Made by a program: the position numbers and the translations under genes
The notes under the pieces: model-generated
Seen by the model: only the letters and a program-made list of their open reading frames with translations
Database searches by the model: none
Told to the model about the DNA's origin: nothing
Source of the DNA: Clostridia bacterium
GTDB taxonomy: Bacteria > Bacillota_A > Clostridia > Oscillospirales > CAG-272
NCBI GenBank assembly: GCA_017468115.1
Contig: JAFUJS010000008.1
Coordinates: 11,531-75,530 of the forward strand
DNA: 64,000 bases
Direction: 5' to 3'
Part shown: piece after piece, positions 1 through 8,131 of the stretch
Layout: the number at the start of each line of letters is the position of its first letter
Numbering within the stretch: the first letter of the stretch is position 1

Positions 1-416
1 AAGAAGGACCAAATCTGCTGGCTTGTAAAGGAAAGTGTAAACAAAATAGCATTTAGCCCCACCATTACAAAGGTAAAGTAAATTGTAAAGGCATAGAAGG
101 GGCTTGCTTCCATTAAGGAGGCAATTGGGGAAACATCATATTTCAGTACCACAAGATTAATAATCTCGTGGACAGAGGCAAAGAAGGTGTTAAGGATTGT
201 GTTGCCTGTAATCGCCTCAGCCTCTGCATAGAGAATGCCTATAAAGTAAAGGGGAATGGCAATTACATAAATAATAGCGCATTTGCCCTTCTTGAAGGTT
301 CTGAGAAAGGCTATTCTATCAGCTCTTTTCTTAATAATAACGCTGGTAATAACAAAGATAAGCTCGGCAAAAAGAGCCAAAAGACATATAGCAGTAATAA
401 CGTTTTGTATTATCAT
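1..416 (-). CDS. Partial membrane protein, paralogue-like neighbour of the RCK/RyR protein
   Basis: An open frame starts with ATG at 414-416 and runs off the left edge without a stop, giving 138 residues. The ATG overlaps the TGA of the preceding gene (ATGA), so translation is probably coupled. The visible part has three hydrophobic stretches: residues 1-25, about 44-62 and about 105-130. The order (N-terminal helix, short basic loop, helix, amphipathic segment, helix) matches the N-terminal 170 residues of the preceding gene, so the two may be paralogues. Whether cytoplasmic RCK or RyR domains follow cannot be seen. Function unknown; a channel-like or membrane sensor role is only inferred. 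Confidence 0.75.
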   Translation of the reverse strand, partial: MIIQNVITAICLLALFAELIFVITSVIIKKRADRIAFLRTFKKGKCAIIYVIAIPLYFIGILYAEAEAITGNTILNTFFASVHEIINLVVLKYDVSPIASLMEASPFYAFTIYFTFVMVGLNAILFTLSFTSQQIWSF

Positions 417-2626
417 TTTGCCTCCTCTTGGATAAGAACACCCTCGTCATTAATAATGGTTGAGTCCTTGTGCTGGTCTTTCTTGCTAAGTCGGTCGTAG
501 GGCACAAGGTTCTTGTGAATTTTAGCCATATAGTTTTTGTCCACGCCTTCGACGTAGGTAAAGCCGTCGGAGCGCATAAAAGCATTCCAACGAATATGCT
601 CATATTTGGAAAGCACTTCACTATCGTTCTTTGGCAAAACGTTGCACTTAAGGCCGATAGTGTAGTAAACAGCCTCTGCCATAGAGGAGCGCCTGAAATA
701 CTCAACTCGCTCAAAGCTCTTTTCGTTGTCAAACATATTTCCGCTGGCAGCACCGGACCACTTAACGTGGCATTTTATAGCACGCCTTTCAAGCTCTTTT
801 TGCTCCAGCATATCAACAGTAAAGTTCTTTTCAAGGCTGCCAAGGAAGGTAATATTGTATGGTGTGAGGTCAAATGCAACAAGTCCGCAGGGAGCATTTT
901 CGTCCCTTGCGTCTTGCCTGTGTCCACCATCAAGCAAATGGGACTTCTTGTTGTTATAAACAACAGAATAAATAGGCGGCATTCCGTCCTTGTATTTTTG
1001 GCTTTGTGTAAGCTGAACCCTTGCTCTGATTGCGGTTTGAATATTCAGGTCGTCATTACCGAGAGTAACATAAATGCCCGTAATATCATCAATACCAAGA
1101 AGGGTGTCCATAAAGTCCTTAGAGGTAACGTTTGTGTTGTCGTGGAAGCAAAGGGTGTACTGACAGTCTCCCTCAATACACTTGCCGCTGTGGCTTACCA
1201 AATCGGGGGCGATAGAGCAGATTTTGTCCTGACCGTTTTCGCTGTCAAAAATATGAACTGTGGTTTTGTAGCCCTTAACCTGTGAGGTGAAGCACACCGC
1301 CTTCAAAAGCTCCGTGCCGTAGCCACCAAGACCTGCAATAACAAGATTGATGTGCTTTTGTCCGGATTTTTCAACTGCGTAATCAAAAATAGGATGCTCA
1401 ATAAGAGTAGAGTATGCAAGGTTTCTGCTTTCGTTTATTCTGCGTACCTTTGGGTGCAGGAAAACAGGCTCATCGCAATTGGACTTGTCGCCCTTGCGCT
1501 TTGCAACACGCTGCGCCTGCTCCAAGTAAAGCGCTCTTTCTTTGGAAAGAAAGGCTTCCTTTGCATTTTTTCTTTGCTCCTCGTCTGAAATAGCATTGAT
1601 TTCATTAAGTCTTTCCAGATAAGCACGCTCACCTGAGTCAAGGAAAAGTGAGTCAATAATAGCCTCGCTCTCACGACCCTTTGCAAAAACAAAGAATTGG
1701 CTGTATGAGTTGTTAAGAATATCAATGGTCTTGCATTGCTCAATCATAGCAATGGCAAAGTTTACATTTTCCGTTTCGTTTTCGCTGATAAAGTATGCCT
1801 TTATATACTTGTCCCTTTTCATATAGCGCAGGTTAATTTCCTTGATGCTTTTCTTAATGCAAACAGCGCCAAGGTCCTTAGCCTGACGGATAAGCACACC
1901 ATCGTCCCCGTCCTCCTTTTTGTCGTCAACCTCAGTAAAGATTATGAGGGCAGGAAGAATATTAAGACGCTTTTTAATCCATGAAAACGGATTTTTTTCA
2001 TTTTCCCAAAGCTCTAGCTTTTTGGTTTCACGCTGTCTGTAAATATCTGTTGCAAGCGCCAAGGACCTTTCGTTCAGCTCTGACATTATGTAAACATTGG
2101 AGCGTCTGTGGAAAGCAACCCTGACACGGGCAAGCATTTCACGGAAGAATATCAAAACAACGCCGGCTGTAAGAATGGGCGCTAAAAGATGTATAAACGA
2201 GGAGTAGGTAGTGTAAATATTAAACACATACTCGTGTCCTACGAAATTGTCAATAGTAATAGCGTCTGCTATGGCATCATAGCCACCGTCAAGAATAAAA
2301 ATCTTCAGTGTGTTGTTAAAGGAAAGCAGAGCGCTTTTTATGATGCGAAATACAAGAGAGTCGCTTGCAAGCGCCTCTGAAAAATAAAGGGCAGGGAAGT
2401 ACATCGTGCTGGAGGCAATGAAAAAGCCTGCGATAAAAATTTGGAAGGCAGAGAAAATACTGCTCTTCTTGTATTTCTTCTTGCGGTCTATGTCGTCATC
2501 GTCTACAACGGACCGAAAGTGTGCCCTTTTGTGCTTAAGAAAGACAATAATTGATGTAAAAAGGGCAACTATAAATATAAAAATAGATATGGTGGAAAAA
2601 ATCGCCACCAGCTTAAACATATCCAT
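413..2626 (-). CDS. Membrane protein with RCK/TrkA-N-like modules and C-terminal RyR domain
   Basis: 737 residues. Hydrophobic helices lie at about 5-30, 60-85 and 140-165, with a less hydrophobic segment (about 95-125) between the last two. Two Rossmann-like parts follow, about 177-330 and 425-600; the second has a clear dinucleotide loop (AGLGGYGTEL, 431-440). Residues about 668-722 match the RyR domain: EH-x-RW near 676-680, then LVPYD at 707-711, then a charged helix. Membrane helices followed by tandem RCK-like domains recall ligand-gated cation channels of the CASTOR or BK type, but I see no selectivity-filter motif. RyR domains occur in bacterial conflict loci as presumed ligand-binding modules. 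The start is supported by AAAGGAGAG upstream. A TIR enzyme sits in the same operon, so a nucleotide ligand is a plausible inference. Confidence 0.8.
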   Translation of the reverse strand: MDMFKLVAIFSTISIFIFIVALFTSIIVFLKHKRAHFRSVVDDDDIDRKKKYKKSSIFSAFQIFIAGFFIASSTMYFPALYFSEALASDSLVFRIIKSALLSFNNTLKIFILDGGYDAIADAITIDNFVGHEYVFNIYTTYSSFIHLLAPILTAGVVLIFFREMLARVRVAFHRRSNVYIMSELNERSLALATDIYRQRETKKLELWENEKNPFSWIKKRLNILPALIIFTEVDDKKEDGDDGVLIRQAKDLGAVCIKKSIKEINLRYMKRDKYIKAYFISENETENVNFAIAMIEQCKTIDILNNSYSQFFVFAKGRESEAIIDSLFLDSGERAYLERLNEINAISDEEQRKNAKEAFLSKERALYLEQAQRVAKRKGDKSNCDEPVFLHPKVRRINESRNLAYSTLIEHPIFDYAVEKSGQKHINLVIAGLGGYGTELLKAVCFTSQVKGYKTTVHIFDSENGQDKICSIAPDLVSHSGKCIEGDCQYTLCFHDNTNVTSKDFMDTLLGIDDITGIYVTLGNDDLNIQTAIRARVQLTQSQKYKDGMPPIYSVVYNNKKSHLLDGGHRQDARDENAPCGLVAFDLTPYNITFLGSLEKNFTVDMLEQKELERRAIKCHVKWSGAASGNMFDNEKSFERVEYFRRSSMAEAVYYTIGLKCNVLPKNDSEVLSKYEHIRWNAFMRSDGFTYVEGVDKNYMAKIHKNLVPYDRLSKKDQHKDSTIINDEGVLIQEEAK

Positions 2627-2653
2627 TGGGTCTCTCCTTTGCCGGTAAGGCTA

Positions 2654-2679
2654 GTGCGTTGCCCAATAGGACAACGCAC
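2654..2679 (-). other. Intercistronic hairpin
   Basis: GTGCGTTG and CAACGCAC form a perfect 8-bp stem around a 10-base loop, between the SpeD-like gene and the membrane RCK/RyR gene. No T-run follows on the minus strand, so it is not an intrinsic terminator. It could act in mRNA processing or differential stability. Confidence 0.5.
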
Positions 2680-2688
2680 GCCAAAAAA

Positions 2689-3480
2689 TTATTTAACTAT
2701 AACATCCTGCCAATGCTTATGGCTATCGTGTCTATTTTGTTGAGAGTCCATTCTTTGCTCGTTTTGTCTGCCTCTTAAAATAAGCACATCGCTAAAGCTG
2801 TCAAACATGCCTGCAATAGCCTCGGCATACTTGTCCTCGTCAACGGTCTTGCAGGAGAAAACATCCATCAAAACCTCGCCTGTTTTGTAGTTATAGTGCA
2901 TAGCGATATGGCTTTCTGCAATAACGGCAATTCCCGAAAGGTATGTGGGATTTTTAATGTTATCTCTAAGAACGCATGGTCTTGTGATAGGATGCATGCC
3001 AACCTCGTAGGGAAGGTTGTCCAGAGTTGTCATATAGTCGTCAATGGTTGGAGTTTTATTTAGCTTCGCCTTAATCATATAGTGTGGGCCGAAGTCAGCG
3101 CTTTGGTACATTCCCATATCGCTTCCGTCAAACTCGTCCCTGTCAATTCTCTTAAGGAAGAAGGAGCCACAGGGATATTCACGCTTTAGAAGTGTTTCAA
3201 GAAGCTGTGCATCAGCATAGCCATCATAAAGAAGGTCGGCAAAGTAACAGCCGTATTGTGGGAAGGTGTGGATTGTAAAGTGTCCGCCCTTAAGAAGCAC
3301 AAATGCGCTAATTCCCACATCCTCCGGCTTTTCACAGTAATAGTATGGGATAAGCTGAGGGGGCATAATGGCATCCACCTGCATAACATTTATAACGCTG
3401 TTGATAACCTCGTAAACGTCCTTAAGGTTATCAAGGCGCTCGGTGCTACAGCCGTAAGAATCAACTAAAATATGTATCAT
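2689..3480 (-). CDS. Tandem-fused S-adenosylmethionine decarboxylase-like protein
   Basis: 263 residues holding two copies of the bacterial class 1B SpeD fold. The N-terminal copy (about 1-115) keeps the frame HFTIHTFPQYG, but the Glu-Ser autocleavage pair is Gly-Gly (65-66), so it cannot form a pyruvoyl group. The C-terminal copy (about 130-235) has the intact AESHIAMH motif with E189-S190 and the downstream FSC cysteine (C210). The protein should therefore self-cleave once and carry one active site. The start at 3480 is chosen because GAGGAG lies 7 bases upstream; an in-frame ATG at 3495 overlaps that ribosome site. Substrate may be S-adenosylmethionine, or arginine/ornithine as in some SpeD homologues. 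The tail (about 236-263) is polar and Gln/His-rich. Confidence 0.85.
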   Translation of the reverse strand: MIHILVDSYGCSTERLDNLKDVYEVINSVINVMQVDAIMPPQLIPYYYCEKPEDVGISAFVLLKGGHFTIHTFPQYGCYFADLLYDGYADAQLLETLLKREYPCGSFFLKRIDRDEFDGSDMGMYQSADFGPHYMIKAKLNKTPTIDDYMTTLDNLPYEVGMHPITRPCVLRDNIKNPTYLSGIAVIAESHIAMHYNYKTGEVLMDVFSCKTVDEDKYAEAIAGMFDSFSDVLILRGRQNEQRMDSQQNRHDSHKHWQDVIVK

Positions 3481-3491
3481 TGCTTTTCTCC

Positions 3492-4184
3492 TCAATCAAT
3501 AATGGTTTTTTCAGCAAAATCCTCAAGGGACATATACTGACGCTTAATTTGCTTGGACATATAGCTTCTGTTTATGAGCACGTATTCGATTTTGTTTTCG
3601 TCCACATAAATGAAGTCTCCACAGGGCTGAAGGGCGCCTTGATGAACAAAGGCATTTTCATCCTCGCTCCAGCTTGTGTTCTCAAGCCATTTTGAGCTTT
3701 CAAGCAGCATAACAAGACTACGCAGTATTTCATCCTCTGTCTTTTCGCCTGCCTGAAGGCTGCGGCGCCAATCGGCAATCATACCATAAAGCTTGCTGTA
3801 AGCGCAAAAGCTGTTTTCATTTATGATGCCGAAGAAGAAGGAACACTCTCCTTGCTCCTTTACATCCTTTTGCGCCTCCGACAAAACATAGACAATAACA
3901 TCCAGATTAAGGGGTTGGGTCTTGTAAAGGCTATAAAGAAGCTTAAAGGCGTTTTTTGCGTGCGCACTTTTGTATGCCTGCAGCTTGTTTCGAGAGAAGC
4001 AAAGCCACTTAGTATAAATCACGGAAAATGCAGAGAACAGAAGTCTGTAAATCGGGCCGTGTTTTTTTATGTGCTTGTGGGTAACATCGGAAGTGCCGAA
4101 AACAAATTCCTTAATAGATGAATCTGTGGTTTTTTCGTTTATGTAAGCAGCGCACTGCTTATACGTTTCAATTTTCATCTCCAT
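3492..4184 (-). CDS. Protein of unknown function in TIR/SpeD operon
   Basis: 230 residues, mainly helical, no recognised domain. There is no signal peptide; a moderately hydrophobic basic patch near residues 45-70 could touch the membrane. The start at 4184 is preferred: GGAG lies 6 bases upstream and the gene begins 13 bases after the ParA stop. The longer frame starting at 4256 would overlap ParA by about 60 bases and lacks a ribosome site. It sits between the ParA-like ATPase and the SpeD-like gene, so a role as ATPase partner or adaptor is possible but not shown. Confidence 0.75.
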   Translation of the reverse strand: MEMKIETYKQCAAYINEKTTDSSIKEFVFGTSDVTHKHIKKHGPIYRLLFSAFSVIYTKWLCFSRNKLQAYKSAHAKNAFKLLYSLYKTQPLNLDVIVYVLSEAQKDVKEQGECSFFFGIINENSFCAYSKLYGMIADWRRSLQAGEKTEDEILRSLVMLLESSKWLENTSWSEDENAFVHQGALQPCGDFIYVDENKIEYVLINRSYMSKQIKRQYMSLEDFAEKTIID

Positions 4185-4197
4185 GATAAGCTCCGAA

Positions 4198-5103
4198 TTA
4201 TTCAGCAATAGCACTTGCCAAGGCTTGATATCTTGAAAGACCCTCAAGCTCGTCATTGTTTGTTAGTGCATTTTCAGCATTTAGCTTGTAGAGAACATCC
4301 TCGTGCCATTTGAAGCGAGTAATTTCGTTAATTCCGAAACGTGTCTCGTCTATAAATGAATCGTTGATATCAAGATACTCGAAATCGTCTCCCTTGATTC
4401 TTTCGCAAATATCTTCAACCGAGGACTTTAGTTGAGACTTGCCGTTGATTTCTACGTCAGCAGGAACAACGGTAGGGAGAAGGATAAACTCCTTCTCGTC
4501 AGCATTTCTGCCCCATCTTCTTGCAAAGTTTCTGAGATAGTTGAATGTACCGATTCTGAATTGGTGTGTAGGACGCATACAGAAGACAATCTTGTCAGAG
4601 TTGTCAACGGAAAGACGGGCAGAGAACTGATCTCCTGCCGCAGAGTCCATAACAACGGCTTTAATGCCGTTGTTCTCGGCAAAATGGTTGAATCTGGACA
4701 TTACCTCCTCGATTCTACCGGCAATATCGCTTCTGTCCAGCTGTCTGCTGGCATCATTAACGCCAAGGAACATAACCGCATAGTTATCCTCAAGACCCAG
4801 GAAATTTCCAACAGGTACAAATTTCTTATAGAGCGGATGATCCGAAAGCTTACCAACCTTGTTCATTGGCCAGGTTTCCTCACCCTTCAAAAATTCCTTT
4901 ACATCGTAGCCGCTTGTGTGGAAATAATCGTGCTTGTTAAGAAGGTAGGTCATACCTGCGCTTTCAATGTCCATATCTAAGAGAAGAATTGGTGAGCTGC
5001 TGTAAGCTTCAAGCTCCTCTGCAAGAAAAGGAATGGTGTTAAGGCAGGTTGTGCTACGGCCTGCGCCGCCCTTGTATGAGAAAAATGTAGTGATAGTAGC
5101 CAT
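4198..5103 (-). CDS. ParA/MinD-like SIMIBI ATPase, KGGxGR type
   Basis: 301 residues. The deviant Walker A motif lies at residues 10-18 (YKGGAGRST): the signature lysine K11 is present, but the usual GK[ST] lysine is arginine (R16). Walker A' is the LLLDMDIE stretch near residue 40. This KGGxGR subfamily is common in bacterial multi-gene signalling loci rather than in plasmid partition. No ParB or parS is nearby. The start codon overlaps the upstream stop (TAATG), with AGGAGG just before it, so it is translationally coupled to the 653-residue protein. A switch-like positioning or assembly role for the TIR module is inference. Confidence 0.85.
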   Translation of the reverse strand: MATITTFFSYKGGAGRSTTCLNTIPFLAEELEAYSSSPILLLDMDIESAGMTYLLNKHDYFHTSGYDVKEFLKGEETWPMNKVGKLSDHPLYKKFVPVGNFLGLEDNYAVMFLGVNDASRQLDRSDIAGRIEEVMSRFNHFAENNGIKAVVMDSAAGDQFSARLSVDNSDKIVFCMRPTHQFRIGTFNYLRNFARRWGRNADEKEFILLPTVVPADVEINGKSQLKSSVEDICERIKGDDFEYLDINDSFIDETRFGINEITRFKWHEDVLYKLNAENALTNNDELEGLSRYQALASAIAE

Positions 5104-7064
5104 TACTTGTCCTCCTTAGATAGTAGCTTAGAAATGACGTTTTTATCTGTTGTGTCAAGCTTCTTTTCCATTTGCTCTGCCCAAGCACGGATAAATTCAT
5201 CAGAATCCTTCTTCATTGCTGTGCGAATATCGTTGTGGGCGTCTGCATTACCACATCCGTCTGCTATAGAACGGCTCATAAGGCTGAGAAGCAGGTCGGG
5301 GATGAGCTTTGCAAGCTCCTTTTCAAAGCTGGAGAGGGTAACCTTTCCGCTGTTATTGTTATCATTGGTGATGTTTCTGAATGCGTCAAGAATTAGCTTT
5401 TCGGTAGATTCCTTCACGCTTTGGCGGATAGCATTTTCAATGGTATACTCTCCACGGATTCTTGCTTCTTCCTCTGCTACTTGCTTTTTATTTTCCTCTC
5501 TGAAGGCTCTGCGCTTTCTCTTGATAGCCTCGTCCTCAATGTTAACCTTTTCCTTTTCAAGGATGATACTGTTGTCCTGGAAGGCTTGAGAATAAAGACG
5601 CTCGTACTTATTATAGTAGTCATAGAAGTCTGCGATGGACTCAATATAACGCTCAGTAATCTTAACGTCATACTCGCCTGCTTCCCAAACATACTCATCC
5701 TTTGCTTTTGGAAGGTTTTCAAGAAGCTGGAGGAACAAGCGGCTCATCTGCTTTACAGGGTACTTGTCAATGTGGTAAGCAATAACGTTGTTAGCCTTAA
5801 CAAGAGTAGGCATAAGCTTTGCATCTATAAGCATCTTGGAGTTTAGCTTTCTTGTATAAAGGTCTCTTCTGGAAGAATCTGTATGCTTTGATTTGAAGCC
5901 GATGTAGTAGGTATCAACTATGTACTCAATACCGTCTCTCTTAAACTGGTCGTAAATACGCTGTACGTTCTGGAGCGCAGCGTTCATTGTTTGTACTACG
6001 TCGTCAGCGCCAACTTCGTCACCTGCATCTGCTTTTCTGGTATTTACATAACCGTAGAAAAGGATGAAAACTATATGGATTGTATTGAACAGAGCATTTG
6101 AGCTGTTTGACTTAAGAATATCGTCACGAGAAATTGGCTTGAAGCCGGAAAGGAAGGTGTCATCAACGAAGCTATCCTTCAAAATATCCTTGTATATGTC
6201 CCAAACCTTGTCCGCAACCTTAAAGCACTTTTCCTTCCATAGAACATGGATTTGGTCGTTGCTGCCTCTGCCGTCGTTTATAGCCTCAAGAAGCTCCGGG
6301 TCGGAATAAACTGTTATGCTGTTGCCGCTTTCATCAGTGATAACAGACTCGTTGATAATGTTATCGTCAAAGTCGCTATATGCCTCAAGAACCGAGTAGG
6401 TAAAGAACAGAGAGGGAGTTTCGCAGCCGGTAGTAAAGCTCCAGCCCATTGATTCTCCGTCGTCAATAAAGGAGGAATTAAAGAACTCAATAATCTTACG
6501 AATAAGCTCAACGATTTTATCGTTATATTCCTCGCTGATAGGTAAATCGCCTCTTTGATAAGCCTTTCTTACCTGTACAAAAAGACTAAGCGCCCATGTC
6601 ATAGAACCAATGTACGGGAAGTTTTTGTTGAAAAGCTCACCATTGTTGCCAAGCTTGTTGTCCTCTTGGCTGATATATGGGTAAAGGGTATAGTAGCCTG
6701 TTCCCTTAGTGCCTATATAGTCGATGATGCTGTAAATGCTTTGTACAAGCTCCTTCTTGTCCTCGTTTGAAAGAGTGGCATTAAGGCGGTTCATCAAGGA
6801 AATAATACCGGTGTTTCCGTAGATGTCGCTAAGAAAGCCTGCGCTTTTGCTTCTCTCGTCAGAATAGAAAACCTGGTGGCCATCTATTTCGAGGCGCCTT
6901 TTTTTGTAGCTTTCGAAAATTTTGTTACCGATTGCTTCAGCCGGGTTAAAACAGTAGAAAATCTGCTCATCACCGTCGTTTATAACGGCTCTTTTTTCGC
7001 CTTCCTTATCAAAGATAAGCTCGGCAACGTCACGTCTTAGATTAAATTCCTTGTCCTTGTTCAT
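5103..7064 (-). CDS. Large cytosolic protein of unknown function
   Basis: 653 residues, no signal peptide or membrane helix. Residues about 70-260 are helix-rich and include aromatic/Gly patches (GTGYYTLYPY, GWSFTTGCETPSLFF) that recall alpha/alpha-toroid repeats, but I cannot assign a family. Residues about 470-560 are highly charged and likely coiled coil (rich in E, K, R, A). The C-terminus (about 560-653) is predicted helical. The gene is flanked by AguA-like and ParA-like genes with spacings of 11 and -1 bases, so it belongs to the same operon. It may be a scaffold or a partner of the ParA-like ATPase. Confidence 0.8.
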   Translation of the reverse strand: MNKDKEFNLRRDVAELIFDKEGEKRAVINDGDEQIFYCFNPAEAIGNKIFESYKKRRLEIDGHQVFYSDERSKSAGFLSDIYGNTGIISLMNRLNATLSNEDKKELVQSIYSIIDYIGTKGTGYYTLYPYISQEDNKLGNNGELFNKNFPYIGSMTWALSLFVQVRKAYQRGDLPISEEYNDKIVELIRKIIEFFNSSFIDDGESMGWSFTTGCETPSLFFTYSVLEAYSDFDDNIINESVITDESGNSITVYSDPELLEAINDGRGSNDQIHVLWKEKCFKVADKVWDIYKDILKDSFVDDTFLSGFKPISRDDILKSNSSNALFNTIHIVFILFYGYVNTRKADAGDEVGADDVVQTMNAALQNVQRIYDQFKRDGIEYIVDTYYIGFKSKHTDSSRRDLYTRKLNSKMLIDAKLMPTLVKANNVIAYHIDKYPVKQMSRLFLQLLENLPKAKDEYVWEAGEYDVKITERYIESIADFYDYYNKYERLYSQAFQDNSIILEKEKVNIEDEAIKRKRRAFREENKKQVAEEEARIRGEYTIENAIRQSVKESTEKLILDAFRNITNDNNNSGKVTLSSFEKELAKLIPDLLLSLMSRSIADGCGNADAHNDIRTAMKKDSDEFIRAWAEQMEKKLDTTDKNVISKLLSKEDK

Positions 7065-7075
7065 TTTCTATCTCC

Positions 7076-8122
7076 TTAATTTATATGCTTTGTAAGGCAA
7101 TGCAGGCCCCCGCCACCAAGAGAAGCTTCTCTTGAATAGAAGGGAACAACATCAATGCCCTTATAAACAGTTTTCAAAATATCAATTGCCTTTTTATCAA
7201 GCTCGCCATTGTTAAACTGCGGCACTATAATAGCTCCGTTTACAATAGCGTAGTTTACGTAGGTGTCAAGCACAGGCTCTCCAACAAGCCTTGCAAAGGA
7301 GTCATCCGCCTCAACAATATCGGCGCAGTCATCCTCGGTTCTGTAATAGATTGGTGGAATAGGAAGATGGACGATGCTGTACTCCTCGCCGTTTGTGTTA
7401 CGTGCGGCTTTGATAATAGCCTCTGCCTCACGTACAATTTGATACTGCGGGTCGCTTTCGTCGTCAGTCCAAGAAAGGATAACAGTTTTACTGTCGGCAA
7501 ATGCCATTACGTTGTCAATGTGTCCGCCCGTTTCGTCAAAGGCAAGACCACGGGGCAGCCAAACTATTTGCTTGGTTCCGGTAGCTTCCTTGATTCGTTC
7601 TTCAATTTCCTCGATGGAAAGCTGTGGGTTTCTGTTGTCGTTAACAATGGCATCCTTTACTGCAAAGAGTGTGCCGTTTCCGTCAGGCAGGAAGTTTCCG
7701 CCCTCAAGCACTACGGGACATTCCTTTACAGGATAGCCGAAAAGCTCTCCTATTTTATAGTCAAGCTTGTCATCATCGTCCCAAGGGGAATAAAGCTCTC
7801 CGCCGTATGCGTTAAAGTTGAACGCAGCAACAAACGGCTCATCTCCAAGCACAACGCTGGAAACCGTATCTCTTGACCAGCAATCGTTATATTTCATTTC
7901 AACCAGAGTTACATTCTCGTGATAAGAATATTGGCTCTTGGCAAGGTCCATAAGCTCCGGTAGAACGCCGAGGATTACGGGCTGGTACTTTGCCATTGTG
8001 TTGGCAAGCTTCACCATCATTTCACGGATAGGCTCGCAATGCTTGCGCCACACATCTTCACGGGAAGGGAATAACACAACGGCAGCACGTTGTTTTTCAA
8101 ATTCTGCGGGTAATCTTTTCAT
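7076..8122 (-). CDS. aguA: Agmatine deiminase / peptidyl-arginine deiminase family enzyme
   Basis: 348 residues, close to the usual length of about 340-370. Guanidino-group deiminase motifs are all present: ND-CWSRDT (79-86), LEGGNFLPDGNG (139-150), DETGGHID with catalytic His (H201), and the C-terminal GGGGLHCLT with nucleophile Cys (C342). Such enzymes hydrolyse agmatine to N-carbamoylputrescine and ammonia. One oddity: the usual RDTGP reads RDTVS. The neighbours are a TIR protein and, further on, a SpeD-like decarboxylase, rather than polyamine-pathway genes such as carbamoylputrescine amidohydrolase, so the true substrate may differ. AAGGAG lies just upstream of the start. Confidence 0.88.
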   Translation of the reverse strand: MKRLPAEFEKQRAAVVLFPSREDVWRKHCEPIREMMVKLANTMAKYQPVILGVLPELMDLAKSQYSYHENVTLVEMKYNDCWSRDTVSSVVLGDEPFVAAFNFNAYGGELYSPWDDDDKLDYKIGELFGYPVKECPVVLEGGNFLPDGNGTLFAVKDAIVNDNRNPQLSIEEIEERIKEATGTKQIVWLPRGLAFDETGGHIDNVMAFADSKTVILSWTDDESDPQYQIVREAEAIIKAARNTNGEEYSIVHLPIPPIYYRTEDDCADIVEADDSFARLVGEPVLDTYVNYAIVNGAIIVPQFNNGELDKKAIDILKTVYKGIDVVPFYSREASLGGGGLHCLTKHIN

Positions 8123-8131
8123 TTTTGCTCC

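Noticed and set aside
2689..3480. SpeD-like protein looked catalytically dead from its first HFTIHTFP motif
   Set aside because: A second complete motif with Glu-Ser occurs 120 residues later; it is a fusion with one live site.
4185..4256. Longer N-terminus for the unknown protein after ParA
   Set aside because: It would overlap the ParA gene and lacks a Shine-Dalgarno; the start at 4184 has one.
4198..5103. Plasmid partition ParA
   Set aside because: No ParB or parS nearby, KGGxGR type P-loop and operon context with TIR genes point to another role.
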